This document shows, piece by piece, positions 1-24,889 of a DNA stretch of 64,000 bases. The number at the start of each line of letters is the position of its first letter. Within the stretch, counting starts at the first letter, position 1. Origin of the DNA: Hoplostethus atlanticus (lineage: Eukaryota; Chordata; Actinopteri; Trachichthyiformes; Trachichthyidae); assembly GCA_034670405.1 (NCBI GenBank), contig JAXDDX010000122.1, positions 186,001 to 250,000 on the forward strand, written 5' to 3'. The translations under genes were made by a program, and so were the position numbers. Below the pieces are notes generated by a model. It was not told where the DNA came from and did no database searches. It saw only the letters and a program-made list of their open reading frames with translations.

Positions 1-487
1 CTTTTGGTCAGAAGGTGAATGCTGGGAGAGGACAGTCCCCACCCCAACATCAGAGGTGTCAACCTCCACAACAAACTGAAGGGATGGCGGATGAGGTAAA
101 GCAGTGCTTAAGCTCAGAAAAGGCCCTTGCAGCTTCAAATGTCCATACAAACGACAAGGTTGGAGTGGTAAGGGCTGTGAGAGGGGCTGCCAGAATGCTG
201 TAATTTCTGCACTGCAACTTCTTATGGGTGGTGGGCTGAAGCCAGTCTTACCTTGACCAGGTCCATTCATACCTGACCTTTGGAGACGATGTAGCCCAGG
301 AACAAGACAGATGGAACATAGAACTCGCATTTCTCCGCCTTGATAAACAGTTTATTTTTCAAGTAACCGTTGGAGGACTAGGCGGACATGGCTGACACGT
401 TCTTGGGGTGACTGAGAAAAGATGTTGTTTAAGTAGACAAACACAAAATGGTTGAGCACATCCCGAAACCAGGGCTTTGGAAAGGAT
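1..487 (-). pseudogene. Ty3/gypsy retrotransposon fragment, RT/RNase H part
   Basis: Read on the minus strand, this is the back half of a Ty3/gypsy reverse transcriptase running into RNase H. Recognisable blocks are [13 protein letters not shown] near 420-480, [19 protein letters not shown] near 270-350 and [18 protein letters not shown] near 10-70. The reading frame needs shifts and is broken. The polymerase active-site box, normally YxDD in this family, reads YLNN here, so both metal-binding aspartates are replaced. It pairs with the upstream protease/RT piece at 1455-1934; a Tc1-like element lies between them. It continues off the left edge. The family assignment is firm; the copy is dead. 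Confidence 0.85.
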
Positions 488-524
488 GGTGGCGCCCTGT
501 AGTGAAATCAGGGGTAGAGGGTTA

Positions 525-608
525 TTTTTTTGGCATTTTGCCTTTATTTGACAGTCAGTAGAGAGAGACAAGAAAGATCAGGTGAGGGAGGAAGGATGAC
601 ATACACGT
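525..608. repeat. Fragment of a common fish interspersed repeat
   Basis: This short stretch (TTTATTTGACAGTCAGTAGAGAGAGAC and the bases after it) resembles a repeat I know from many teleost introns. It sits between the gypsy RT fragment and the Tc1-like element, so it is probably another small insertion or remnant. No coding capacity is seen. The assignment is from memory of the motif only. Confidence 0.35.
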
Positions 609-1460
609 GACATACACCAATCAGCCACAACATTAAAACCACTGACAGGTGAAGTGAATAACATCGATTATCTCATTACAATGCCACCTGTCAAGTGGTG
701 GGAGATATTGGGATGCAAGTGAACAGTCAGTTCTTGAAGTTGATGTGTTGGAAGCAGGAAAAATGGGCAAGCGTAAGGATGTGAGCGACTTTGACAAGGG
801 CTAAATTGTGATGGCTAGATGACTGGGTCAGAGCATCTCCTAAACGGCAGGTCTTGTGGGGTGTTCCCGGTATGCAGTGGTTAGTACCTTCCAAAAGTGG
901 TCCAAGGAAGGACAACCGGTGAACCGGTGACAGGTCATGGGTGCCCAAGGCTCATTGATGCACGTGGGGAGCAAAGGCTAGCCCGTCTGGTCCGATCCCA
1001 CAGAAGAGCTACTGTAGCACAAATTGCTGAAAAAGTTAATGCTGGCTATGATAGAAAGGTGTCAGAACACACAGTGCATCGCAGCGTGCTGCGTATGGGG
1101 CTGCGTAGCCGCAGACCGGTCAGGGTGCCCATGCTGACCCCTGTCCACCGCCGAAAGCGCCTACAATAGGCACGTGAGTATCAGAACTGGACCATGGAGC
1201 AATGGAAGAAGATGGCCTGGTCTAATGAATCACGTTTTCTTTTACATCATGTGGACGGCCGGGTGCGTGTGCGTCGTTTACCTGGGGAAGAGATGGCACC
1301 AGGATGCACTATGGGAAGAAGGCAAGCCAGTGGAGGCAGTGTGATGCTCTGGGGAATGTTCTGCTGGGAAATCTTGGGTCCTGGCATTGATGTGGAAGTT
1401 ACTTTGACACGTATCACCTACCTAAACATTGTTGCAGACCAATTACACCCTTTCATGGCA
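609..1460 (+). pseudogene. Tc1-like DNA transposon, inactive and 3'-truncated
   Basis: The 5' terminal region (about 609-760) is followed by a transposase start near 763 (MGKRKDVSDFDKG). The first 130 bases of the reading frame carry several stops. The paired-type DNA-binding region follows at 897-1169. A TGG-to-TAG stop interrupts the gene at about 1167. The DDE domain resumes at 1194 with the block usually written WSDESRF, here WSNESRF, so the first catalytic aspartate is asparagine. The copy ends at [11 protein letters not shown] near 1460, before the second catalytic aspartate, where gypsy sequence resumes. It therefore sits inside the gypsy copy. It is clearly Tc1/mariner and clearly non-functional. 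Confidence 0.88.
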
Positions 1461-1934
1461 ACAACGATTCTTGATGGTTATGTTATTTAACCCTCTGAAG
1501 TCAGGGGCGAATAGTCTTGTCTTTCTCATCACAAAGAAAAACCCTGTGCCTGCAGGGGAAGAAGAGGGGCAAATGAGCCCAGCAGCACGAGACTCCTTAA
1601 CGTATCTTTCCATGGCTGCCTTCTCGGCACCAGAGAGGGAGACACCCACGGCCAATATTATCTCGTCTTGGTGATTACCAGAAACTAGCAGGCTAACAGG
1701 GATGGTGGTATGGGTTACCTTGCAGATGAGATGACCATCGAGGGCACTAGCCTTCAAAGGAGTCTCGAGAGGAATAGAAGGAATGCCCAACTGGTGGGCC
1801 AAGGTAGGGTCACTAAAACTCTTATCTGCCCCAGAGTCGACAAGAGCCAACAAAGGCAATGACTGAACTTCCAGCACAGGGTGGCATGGAGCTGGGTGCG
1901 TGGGTTTTGAGAGCGGAGAGATGTAGTTGGGCAA
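1455..1934 (-). pseudogene. Ty3/gypsy fragment: aspartic protease fused to start of RT
   Basis: The minus-strand frame begins with an aspartic protease region ([13 protein letters not shown], with the DSGA catalytic box). It then jumps in frame to the N-terminal RT block ([23 protein letters not shown] ... [11 protein letters not shown]). The usual stretch between protease and RT is missing, so an internal deletion has joined the two. The RT frame is cut at ITIKNR, exactly where the Tc1-like element abuts. Together with 1-487 this is one gypsy copy split by a later insertion. Confidence 0.85.
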
Positions 1935-1939
1935 CCATG

Positions 1940-2461
1940 GTTAAGTATTTTCAATCAAGCCAGTTAACACATAAACTGTTTAGACATAGACTGTATGGAC
2001 TGAATTACAGCTGAAAGAAATGAAGGACTATTACCTATAATAAATTATAATAAACAAATTAACTTAAATTTATTGTATTTACTCACAAATCCCAATTTAA
2101 CCCCTGCACATGATGGGATTATTATGGTGGTGGGAAATAAATCGATTTTACCTTAAAAATTAAAAGCGTAAAATTTGTCATGCCTGAGTAAAAAAACAGA
2201 CAATTAAATAAAAATGATATGTTCTCATAAGCTAATTCTGCATATCATAACATACACCTATTGACCAATCAATGCAAGTTTTATTTTCTAGTTTCCTAAT
2301 GCATATTTTTATTGGTTACTTAATGGCGCACCAGTGAGTACATAATTATTAGTACTACATCACTGCCTATATGGCTATTAATCTATGCTACAAAAAGGAC
2401 ATTTTGAACAAAACAGCAATTGTACATTTTCATTTCTGTGCTTTGTAGTACTCAAAAACTG
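1940..2461. other. AT-rich stretch without recognised genes
   Basis: This separates the gypsy/Tc1 remnant from the piggyBac left end. It is AT-rich, with only short ORFs. I see no coding exon, RNA gene or clear repeat boundary in it. Confidence 0.6.
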
Positions 2462-3584
2462 TTAAGCCTCCCATTATCCTCAAATTTACTAACATCTTTT
2501 ATCCTTGGGGTCAATTTGACCCCAGCAATTTAAACCTCCAGAAAATGATTGTAATTGAAGTTTATGTGTCAAGTACTTTATGTCTCTTTGTTGACTATCT
2601 AAATACCACTTTAAATAAAACATAATTCCCCCACCCCACTTATACATCCAGAATACCTATTATGTGACTATGGAAAAATATGCAAATCACCGTAAAATCT
2701 CACTGATTGACCTAAAATTGGATCTTTTTGGTGTTTTAATGGCTTTATATTGTTTCTGAGTACAGATTTTTGTTATTTATAACATTTGGGAAAAAAACAA
2801 TTTCTGTTATCAAGGATAGTAACATGTATTATGTTCAGGGTCAATTTGACCCCAGGAAAAACAAACACAATTTCAAACATTTAGAAGGATTTTATTTACA
2901 AAACAGAACATCATCATCATCAGAACATCAGTAACACATAACAGTTCTTTATTTACAAAAAACACCAATAAAAATTTAATGTAGGCATTGTGTAGGGATT
3001 GTTCTTTGCTACTGTAAGTGCTATGTATGTGAATATGTATGCTATGTATATGTGAGGTAGTAAAAAGTTATGTCGTCACCAAAATGAGTTTGACAGAATA
3101 TGAACAGCATATTATTTTTCCTACAGGCCACCACAAGGTACAGTCCAGCCTTTGTCTACACTACTGTGGACATGATGTGCAGAGAGTGTGTACGTGCTCC
3201 TTGCAGACATATTTCTTGCATTTCACACGTGTTGCTGGTCTTGGAGTCATTTCTATTGGGACAGACCTGGCACCTGCCACATTTCCTGCGTGCTGTTTGA
3301 ACCGCTGGAGTTGAGGTGTGTGTCTCCGTTTGGATGTCCTTCACAACAGCTGCAGCAGCTGTTGATGCTCTTGGAAGGCACCGTCTTCTCTCGATATGAG
3401 GTTTCACCAGCGTGTAACCCAGCTGCTAAAGGAAAATCCTCCTTCGACTCAGTTTTCCGCTGTTCCAGTCCAGTTTATTTCACTCCATATAACAAAGGCA
3501 TTGTAGGCGCTCACATCAATGATGTTGAAGAAAATGACTAGGGGCCAACGGGCAGTCGTGTCGGCAGTTGTATGTGGCTGTGAC

Positions 3585-3767
3585 CAGGGGTGTAAAAAGT
3601 AGAAGTAGAAAGTAGAAGTACTGACCATGTTTTTCCTCCACCCATCCCATATACCAGGTGATTCTAATTAGCACAACTCTTCATCTTGGTAAGAGCCAGG
3701 TTGGAGCAAATACGTGGTTAGGATTTCTACTTTCTGAAGCTTTACTTTCTACTTTTTACCACCCCTG
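3585..3767. mobile_element. hAT-type MITE inside the piggyBac transposase
   Basis: This 183-bp element starts CAGGGGTG and ends CACCCCTG. The inverted ends continue as GTAAAAAGTAGAAGTAGAAAGTA against the reverse complement of the right end. It is flanked by an exact 8-bp duplication GCTGTGAC at 3577-3584 and 3768-3775. An 8-bp duplication with a CAGGGGTG terminus is the hAT signature. It has no coding capacity. It splits the transposase between the VDNLDK and FFNIIDVS blocks, so it is younger than the piggyBac insertion. Confidence 0.88.
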
Positions 3768-4345
3768 GCTGTGACCTTGTCCAGGTTGTCAACCCCTCCC
3801 TTTGTCTCGTTGTAGTCCAAGACCATTTGTGGTTTTCTGTCTTCTCTGGTGCTCAGGACAGCATCTTTGTGCATAGTGCTCATCAGCAAGACATTTTTCC
3901 CTTTCTTGGGACAAAAGGAGACAACAGTGGCTCTGTCAGTGAAGGCAAACATTGAAGATGTTACCTTCCTGTTCTTCATCGCAAGAAGCTCAGAGGAAAG
4001 CTCCGGCTTGTTTTTTCTTACTGTGCCTAACATGGTAAGCTTCCTTTTCAGCAGTTCCTCACCCAGGGCGAACGATGTGAAAAAATTATCACATGTAATG
4101 TTATGACCATTCAGTCCTTTGGCCATGTCTAGTACCACCCTCATGCCCTGATTCTTTACAGGATCTTCCCCAGGGGATTTCCCAGTGTACACCTGCATAT
4201 TCCAGGCATAGCTGGAATGTCCAAAAGGGTCCAACTGCAGACCTCCCAGAGCTCCGCCCACCTCCGGGCTCAGCACCCCCCAGAGCTCCACCTACCTCCG
4301 GGCTCAGCACCCTCAGCGCTCCGCCCACCTCCGGGCTCAGCACCC

Positions 4346-4670
4346 TCACTATATATACTGTATTGTATTTTTTTTCAGAAGTCTATAAATATATGAAGAC
4401 TATATATACTGCGATATATATTACAAATATTAAACTACATCAATATCAGTATTGTATTTTTTTGAAGACTATATACTGCGATATATATTACAACTATTAA
4501 ACTACATCAATATTAGTATTGTATTTTCTTGAAGACTATATACTGCGATATATATTACAAATATTAAACTACATCAATATTAGTATTGTATTTTCTTGAA
4601 GAAGTCTATAAATATATGAAGACTATATATACATATACACACACACACACACTATGATATATATTACAAA
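4346..4670. repeat. AT-rich tandem array, unit about 70-110 bp
   Basis: About four imperfect copies of a unit contain TATTGTATTTT, GAAGACTATATA, CTGCGATATATATTACAA and ATTAAACTACATCAATAT in that order. The array lies just inside the left subterminal repeats of the 9-bp-duplication element and ends with a short (CA)n run near 4636. Confidence 0.8.
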
Positions 4671-4710
4671 TATTAAATTGATAATTGTCACTCCAGTTAT
4701 GTAAAACCTA

Positions 4711-5073
4711 TCAGATCAATTCCTCGTGGTCTTCATTGTGTGCCTGAAGAAGTTTTTCCTCGACTTCCTTTTGACGTGTAAATCCCAACATGAGATAGGG
4801 AGGTTCTTTTACATTTCCTTTCAGCCGGTGGAGGTGGTTTTTTACCCACTCAGCTCCCAGAAGTGCACTCTTGCCATGGTCTACAAGACAAAAACAGTTT
4901 AAAGTCCCTGTGTTAGCTAACTCGCTAACCTCTATGGGAAATTATAGTAGTAAGCTAATAGGCTAGCAGTCGGATCCGTAAATGCATTTATTTACAAAGC
5001 GTTTATTCTGAATACAAATATGAAAACATTATCAGCGTTATTGTAATAGTAGTATTAGACTACGTTACTTACA
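4711..5073 (-). other. Candidate spliced exon pair carried by the TIR element
   Basis: Exon 2 (4880-4711, minus) follows an acceptor TTGTCTTGTAG and stays open for 56 codons to a TGA at 4713-4711. It contains GKSALLGAEWVKNHLHRLKG and ends LLQAHNEDHEELI. About 190 bases upstream, GACTACACAT is followed by a near-consensus donor (GTAAGT, 5072-5067). Joining the two keeps the frame (KGPNDYT into YHGKSALLG), but a stop lies a few codons further upstream and no ATG is seen, so the start is unknown. I do not recognise the protein. It may be the element's own gene remnant or a captured host exon. Confidence 0.45.
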
Positions 5074-6232
5074 TGTGTAGTCGTTTGGGCCTTTGCTGCT
5101 TCACTTCGGTCCCCCACTAGCTTGAAGCACGGCCAAGAAAGCGGTGGCAACCGGCAGTGCAGTAGTGCCGTTGACTTACGAAAGTCGGAACAAACTTTTA
5201 AATTAGGCCTTGTAGATCTAATATGAGTGAAGATTCAGCAACTGGATAGCTTATTTCTCGCCTCAAATTTGTTCAGAAACAGATTTTGGTGGACTGCTAA
5301 GGTGAAATAAGTGAAAGTTTACGTACTTCATACAACGGAACCCCACTACTCATGCTCAACCCCCATTGGCTCACAGAACTGGGTACTGAGGATGGAGGTC
5401 ATGCTCAAACCCCATTGGCTCACAGAACTAGGGTGCTGAGCGTGGAGGTCTGCAGTTGGACCCTTCTCGGAATGTCCATCACATGCTGCCCATATTGTGA
5501 TACAGTTTTTGGCCGGTTTGCTTGGTATGTATTGTCTGAAGGGACAGCGCCCACGAAATGCAACCAGACCAGTTTGTCGCGCTCTCATCGGCCCTGCCTT
5601 GTTTCTCTGTCATCAAAGCGTATGACACGAGAGAAAACATGGAATGTCTTCAGAGACACGGTGGCTGGAAATGTTGCCCTTGCAGTGTTAGCATTCCAAA
5701 GGCTTGCTGTTGCTTCGCCTTTCGACTTGTACAGTCCTGCCAAAATGAGCAACCCAATGTAGGCTTGCAAGTGGGTCACATCCAAGTCTTTCCAACTGTC
5801 CCCATACACGCGCCTCCCCTCTAAGTTTGTCATCTCAAGTATATCCTTTTCTATTGATGGTGTTATGAAGAGCTCAAATGCTGATTTATGTCTTGGACAT
5901 GGCTGACTGCGCATCTGGTGGGGCCTGGAACCATTTTGATGACATTAGCAGCACTAAGTCTACCCTGTTCATGGAGGCTGAGAGAGAACAGAATCTGCTG
6001 GTGGTTCAGAGACAACTGGAGGGTCAACCCCAAGGGTCTCATTCTCATCAGAGGAGGATGCCTCATAATCAGGGTCCTCCTCAACATTCTCCTCTGTCAC
6101 TTGCGCTGTCAAAGAGCTGTGACAAAACCTCATTGACACAAAACATTTGCTTAGGTCATTTTCAATTGAGAGAGAGCATGAAGAGAGGACACAGAGCACC
6201 AAGAGAAATGGTTTAGAAGGCTGCTGTGCAAG

Positions 6233-7457
6233 CCTCAAGATTCAAGATTCAAGAAGTTTAATTGTCACATACACACACGAGGTGTGTAGTGAAATGCAAA
6301 GTGGCAATGCTCAGCAGAAATGTGCAAAATAACAGGTTCACACTATTTACAATAAACCAACACAATATTTACAATGTTGACAATGTTACAATGTTTTAAG
6401 AGCTCTATATAAAAAAACAACACAATATTTACAATAAGAGCACTTTATAAAAAAATATAGTAAAAAAAGGGAAAATTGTATGTATAATATAAATTATAAA
6501 TTATGTGTAGTCTTTACCTAAGTGTGTGTGTGTGCATAAGAGGGGCAGTGTGTGTGTCTTGGTGGGGGCCCTGGTGAGGTCGGAGTTCACAGTCCTGATG
6601 GCCTGAGGAAAGAAACTCCGTCTCAGTCTCTCTGTTTTGGCAGCGTGACTACGGAGGCGCTTGCCTGACCGCAGCAGCTGAAACAGTCCGTTGTTGGGGT
6701 GGTGAGGATCCTTCATGATCCTGCAGGCTCTGGTTCTGCACCTCCTGGTGTACAAGTCCTGCAGGGTGGGGAGTGTAGTTCCAATAGTGCGCTCAGCCGA
6801 ACGCACTACTCTCTGCAGAGCCTTCCTGTCCTGAGCGGAGCTGTTGCCAAACCAGGCAGTGATGCTTCCTGTCAGGATACTCTCCACAGCTCCAGAGTAG
6901 AAGGACTGAAGGATCCTCCGGGAGACTTTGAATTTCCTCAGCTGCCTGAGGTGGTAAAGGCGCTGCCTCGCCTTTCTCACCAGAGTGTCAGTGTGTGTGG
7001 ACCATGTCAGATCTTCGGTGATGTTGACTCCCAGGTATTTATACCTGCTCACCCTCTCCACAGTATTCCCATTAATCCCCAGTGGTGAGTACGTCCTCTG
7101 TTGTTGTGTCCTCCTAAAGTCCACAATCAGCTCCTTAGTTTTGGTGACATTCAGGAGGAGGCTGTTGTCCTGGCACCAGAGTGACAGATCAGCAACTTCC
7201 TCCAGGTAGGCCTTCTCGTCGTTGTTGGAGATCAGGCCCACCACCACTGTGTCATCCGCAAACTTAATGATGGTGTTGGAGCTGAACCTGGCCACACAGT
7301 CATGTGTGTACAGGGAGTACAGTAGGGGGCTGAGGACGCAACCCTGGGGGGATCCTGTGTTCAGGGTGAGGGGGTTGGAGGTGTGTCTACCCACCCTGAC
7401 CACCTGGGGCCTGGCGGTCAGGAAGTCCAGGATCCAGGCACACAGGGGGGTGTTCAG
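6233..7457 (-). mobile_element. Non-LTR retrotransposon (L2/Rex1-like), 5'-truncated
   Basis: This is a minus-strand LINE 3' portion. One frame stays open from about 7457 to 6501. It starts within reverse transcriptase at [16 protein letters not shown], continues through [13 protein letters not shown] and the catalytic box KFADDTVV, and then through the thumb and C-terminal region ([14 protein letters not shown]). A 3' UTR follows to about 6233, ending in short repeats of TTGAATC, a typical fish LINE tail. The 5' half of ORF2 and any ORF1 are missing. It interrupts the piggyBac copy upstream of its transposase start. The exact clade is not certain. Confidence 0.85.
6501..7457 (-). pseudogene. 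LINE reverse transcriptase, C-terminal part
   Basis: About 318 codons are open with no stop. The fragment retains RT motifs through the FADD catalytic box and the conserved [17 protein letters not shown] and [10 protein letters not shown] stretches found in fish LINE ORF2 proteins. It lacks the endonuclease domain and the N-terminal fingers of RT, so it cannot be functional alone. The open frame suggests a fairly recent insertion compared with the broken piggyBac gene around it. Confidence 0.85.
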
Positions 7458-7847
7458 TCATTTTATGTTTTCCCCTGCCCCATGTCGTGTGAACTATAAG
7501 GAGTTCTCGCACTACTACAGGTATGGTTATGTTAGGGCCCTAAAGCATAGGGAAGTTTTGTGAAGATTATAAAACTACATGTGATAATGATCTCAGTATC
7601 AGCCAAAACAAATGTGTGTAAAATGTTCCATTTTTTAAATGTTTTATGCAGCTAAAAACAGCCTGGGGTCAAATTGACCCCAAAGAACACCGATGCGTAC
7701 CAAATGTGCACAGGACATAGAAAACATAATTTATGTTTACCCAGTTGTCCCCATTAAATTAGTAAGTCATTCAATATGAATAATTTATTTAGAGACGTTA
7801 AACATTGAATGGGGTCAAATTGACCCCAAAGATAATAGGAAGGTTAA

Positions 7848-8954
7848 ACAACAAAGGTTTAATTTTGAGGGTTGTGTCTGGAAGTTTGGATGATGACCAT
7901 TTAATGATGCATTTCCAAGTAATGAGAAAGAAATGAGAAACAGACTCAATAAATGTCAAGTAACCATATCCAGTTTGGTCAAAGCAGGCATTTATTGAAG
8001 TCTTATTGTTCCACAAATACCTGATAGACTGAATGAGGAATGCCTGGAGTGCTTTAAAGTAACAGGTGAAAGTACTAATATTTCTTGCACATTCCTATAC
8101 TGTAGAATGAAATAAAATGTTTACAGAAGCATAAAACATCATGTCCGATCCAAAATAATTCTCAACTTGGACTGAGAAAAAAGCTTTTACCTTTACACAA
8201 CAGAAATTCTGTCCATTAAAAAAAACAAACATTTACCAACATCTAGTGTGGAGCAATGCAAATCTTATCCCAGTTATCCAAAACGATTTAAAACTTTAAC
8301 ATCATCACATAAACAACAAAGACGTAAACATGACAAATATATCTTACTGAAAGCTGTGATAACTGATTTCAAAAACATATGCATGGTATTCAACATGATG
8401 GAAAGGCATCTGAACGTCCTGCCACAAGTTGTAAAAGTTTTGTTGAAAATTTTAAGTGTTCCAAAGATAGTGTTCTGTGCTATCATGCAGGATAACAAGT
8501 GGATCATTCATTCATACATAAAAAAGGTGCCTCACATCAGTGTTCAGTTGGTATTTCAGCACCACTTATATATTGATCTAAGCTTTGAAACCAAACAATA
8601 ATCTTACTATAATTTAAAGCCATGCATTTTGTATAAAGTATGATAAGTATAGGCCGTAAGATTTATAAAAAAAAATTATAAAAAAAACTGGCACTCAATA
8701 CTTCAAATACATTGAAGTATTCCAACAATTGGGAAATACATAAAATATCTGCTTTAAGGAATAGTGCCAAGTCACCAATCCTGCACAAAATACTGTACTG
8801 AAATGTTTCAAATATGGCTTTATTAATTTTTCTTATCTATAACTTATGTGTTTGATTGAACAATTTTCATACTGTATTGCACTTAGTTATTGCTAGTGTC
8901 GCTGATATTGACAGTCCGTAAAAAGAGAAGGGCCAGTGTGACGGAGGGTAGAAA
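7848..8954 (-). other. Probable anillin 3' UTR and flank
   Basis: This is AT-rich, non-coding sequence following the anillin stop. Minus-strand AATAAA signals are present at 8819-8824, about 130 nt past the stop, and at 7991-7996, about 960 nt past it. Either could end the transcript. The second would give a UTR that stops just short of the piggyBac insertion. Confidence 0.5.
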
Positions 8955-23582
<14,628 letters not shown>

Positions 23583-23600
<18 letters not shown>

Positions 23601-23860
23601 TGCGGAGACAGTTTACCCCTACTCGAATAATATTGCAACAATTCGCTGTTTTTACTACTCTATTATAGCAGTATGGCCAGAAAGACGTGGTGAGCTGAAC
23701 GCCTCGCAGCCCCTCTTCTCTCCACACAAACGACTTCTGTTCAAATTTGAATTTCAGCGCTGCGGCCACTGCGCAGACTCCGACGGTTGAAGGGAGCACT
23801 CGAAAACCAATCAGAAACAAGGGGCGGGGCTTGAGACATATCCAGCCTATCACAGCCTGA
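23583..23860 (-). promoter_or_regulatory. anln: Anillin promoter with CHR-like, CCAAT and GC boxes
   Basis: Upstream of the ATG (23600-23598) the region is GC-rich. TTCAAATTTGAA at 23740-23751 contains the CHR core TTTGAA on both strands. A CCAAT box lies at 23807-23811 and a GC box GGGGCGGGGC at 23821-23830. CHR plus CCAAT is the usual arrangement in G2/M genes repressed by DREAM and activated by B-MYB/NF-Y, and anillin is such a gene. The motifs are seen; the use is inferred. Confidence 0.5.
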
Positions 23861-24889
23861 GTGAAATGAAAAATAATAGACGTAGTCATTTTTGTACAGC
23901 AGGGCACCAATCCTGATCCATGTATGGGGGAAAACAGTGACTATGCTGCCTTCATGTGCTGTCGTAAATCTTGATATTACGAGTTAAGCGCATACGACCA
24001 GATGATACTATGATTTGTACCACAATAATTACCATAGTTTGCCAACATTGTGTAATGTGCAATCTCTCTCATCACTGGAACACGTTTCTGCTTTTGGAAA
24101 TCCTGGCAATGAACAAAACACAAACTGTTATATATGCTGTTTCTCACCTAATTGTATGGGCTTAGCCAATGCAGTTTTGTAGCAGCGTCACCTGTTGCTC
24201 CTGGGTTTGTCAACATTCTAGTTCTGTATAGTATAAACTGGATCTTTCATCCTGCCCTAACAGCGAAATACTCTTTCCATGTTACACAGTAATTCACTCA
24301 AGTATTTTTATGCCATGCCACTGTCTCCCTTCTGGCTTTATCAGGTGTCTGCTTGTATTATTATTATTGTAATATTCTTCCATGTGGTTGGTGTAAAAGG
24401 GATAATTCATTACAGATGGATTCATCAGAGAAACAGTTGGAGGGGTGGAGCTGGATGGGTCAAATGGGCAAAAGGTGCTTTATAGAGCAAATATTGGAAA
24501 ACCTGACAAAAAAGGAAAACAGTTTTTATTAACAGTTAAAATCGATATTGGGGTGAGAGTGAGTTGGACAGATGTGGTATTTAGTGGCAGAAAGTCAACA
24601 TTTTATGTTAAAAGTAATGTATTTTATTATATGTTATTGTTCAGCATTCTATGTAAATAACTAGCATCACTCTTATGTTTGGCTAATAAATAAATTTAAA
24701 AATCAACAACATGCCTGGTGCGCATTTTGTCTTCATTCCTCATTCACCAAAACCACTTGAATGTGTGACGAGTCGTATTTACAACTTCAGAACTCGGACG
24801 TAGGAGCTTACACTTGAAGGCAGCATATGTTACCCAAACTTACCCAAACATTAGTATTATTCCATGGTTCAGATGCCTAATTATAACCT
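23861..24889. other. Intergenic region between anln and matcap2
   Basis: Moderately AT-rich. I see no convincing coding exon here. A minus-strand AATAAA near 24623-24628 could end a transcript carrying the two exons at 24890-25108. Confidence 0.5.

Larger units (their letters stand above)
4224..5468 (-). mobile_element. TIR element with 9-bp target duplication (Mutator-like?)
   Basis: The left end reads AAAAGGGTCCAACTGCAGACC; the right end, on the reverse strand, reads GAGAAGGGTCCAACTGCAGAC. They form inverted termini of about 24 bp. An exact 9-bp duplication GGAATGTCC flanks them at 4215-4223 and 5469-5477. Deleting the element plus one duplication rejoins the piggyBac frame precisely (...ACDGHS then SYAWNM...), which confirms the boundaries. 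Both subterminal zones are tandemly repeated: about 30-bp GC-rich units at 4240-4345 and about 48-bp units at 5347-5440. A 9-bp duplication is typical of Mutator-like elements, but no transposase is visible, so the superfamily is an inference. The interior holds an AT-rich tandem array and a candidate spliced exon pair. Confidence 0.8.
3156..6238 (-). pseudogene. piggyBac transposase pseudogene, interrupted
   Basis: The pieces in transcript order are as follows. An acidic N-terminal region (VTEENVEEDPDYEASSSDENE) lies at about 6120-5970. A core start (SAFELFITPSIEKDILEMTN ... FSRVIRFDDRETR) lies at 5890-5590. FRGRCPFRQYIPSKPAK to IWAACDGHS runs to 5478. The core continues as SSYAWNMQVYTGK, HNITCDNFFTSFALGEELLK, GTVRKNKPELSSELL and DYNETKGGVDNLDK at 4214-3780. 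FFNIIDVSAYNAFV follows near 3530. A C-terminal cysteine-rich domain (RRKCGRCQVCPNR) ends with a stop at 3156. The block that should link FDDRETR to FRGRCPF is missing, there are frameshifts, and two insertions split the gene. Highly similar to PGBD4-like fish transposases; inactive. Confidence 0.88.
2462..7847 (-). mobile_element. piggyBac-type transposon with nested insertions
   Basis: The element is bounded by TTAA at 2462-2465 and 7844-7847, the piggyBac target site. Inside the left TTAA the sequence reads GCCTCCCATTATC; inside the right one (reverse strand) it reads CCTTCCTATTATC. Each end carries two copies of the palindrome GGGGTCAATTTGACCCC or a close variant, near 2508 and 2838 on the left and near 7665 and 7811 on the right. 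A broken transposase gene lies on the minus strand between them. Three other elements are nested inside: a hAT-type MITE (3585-3767), a 9-bp-duplication element (4224-5468) and a LINE (about 6233-7457). Removing these leaves roughly 2.7 kb, a normal piggyBac size. Confidence 0.85.
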
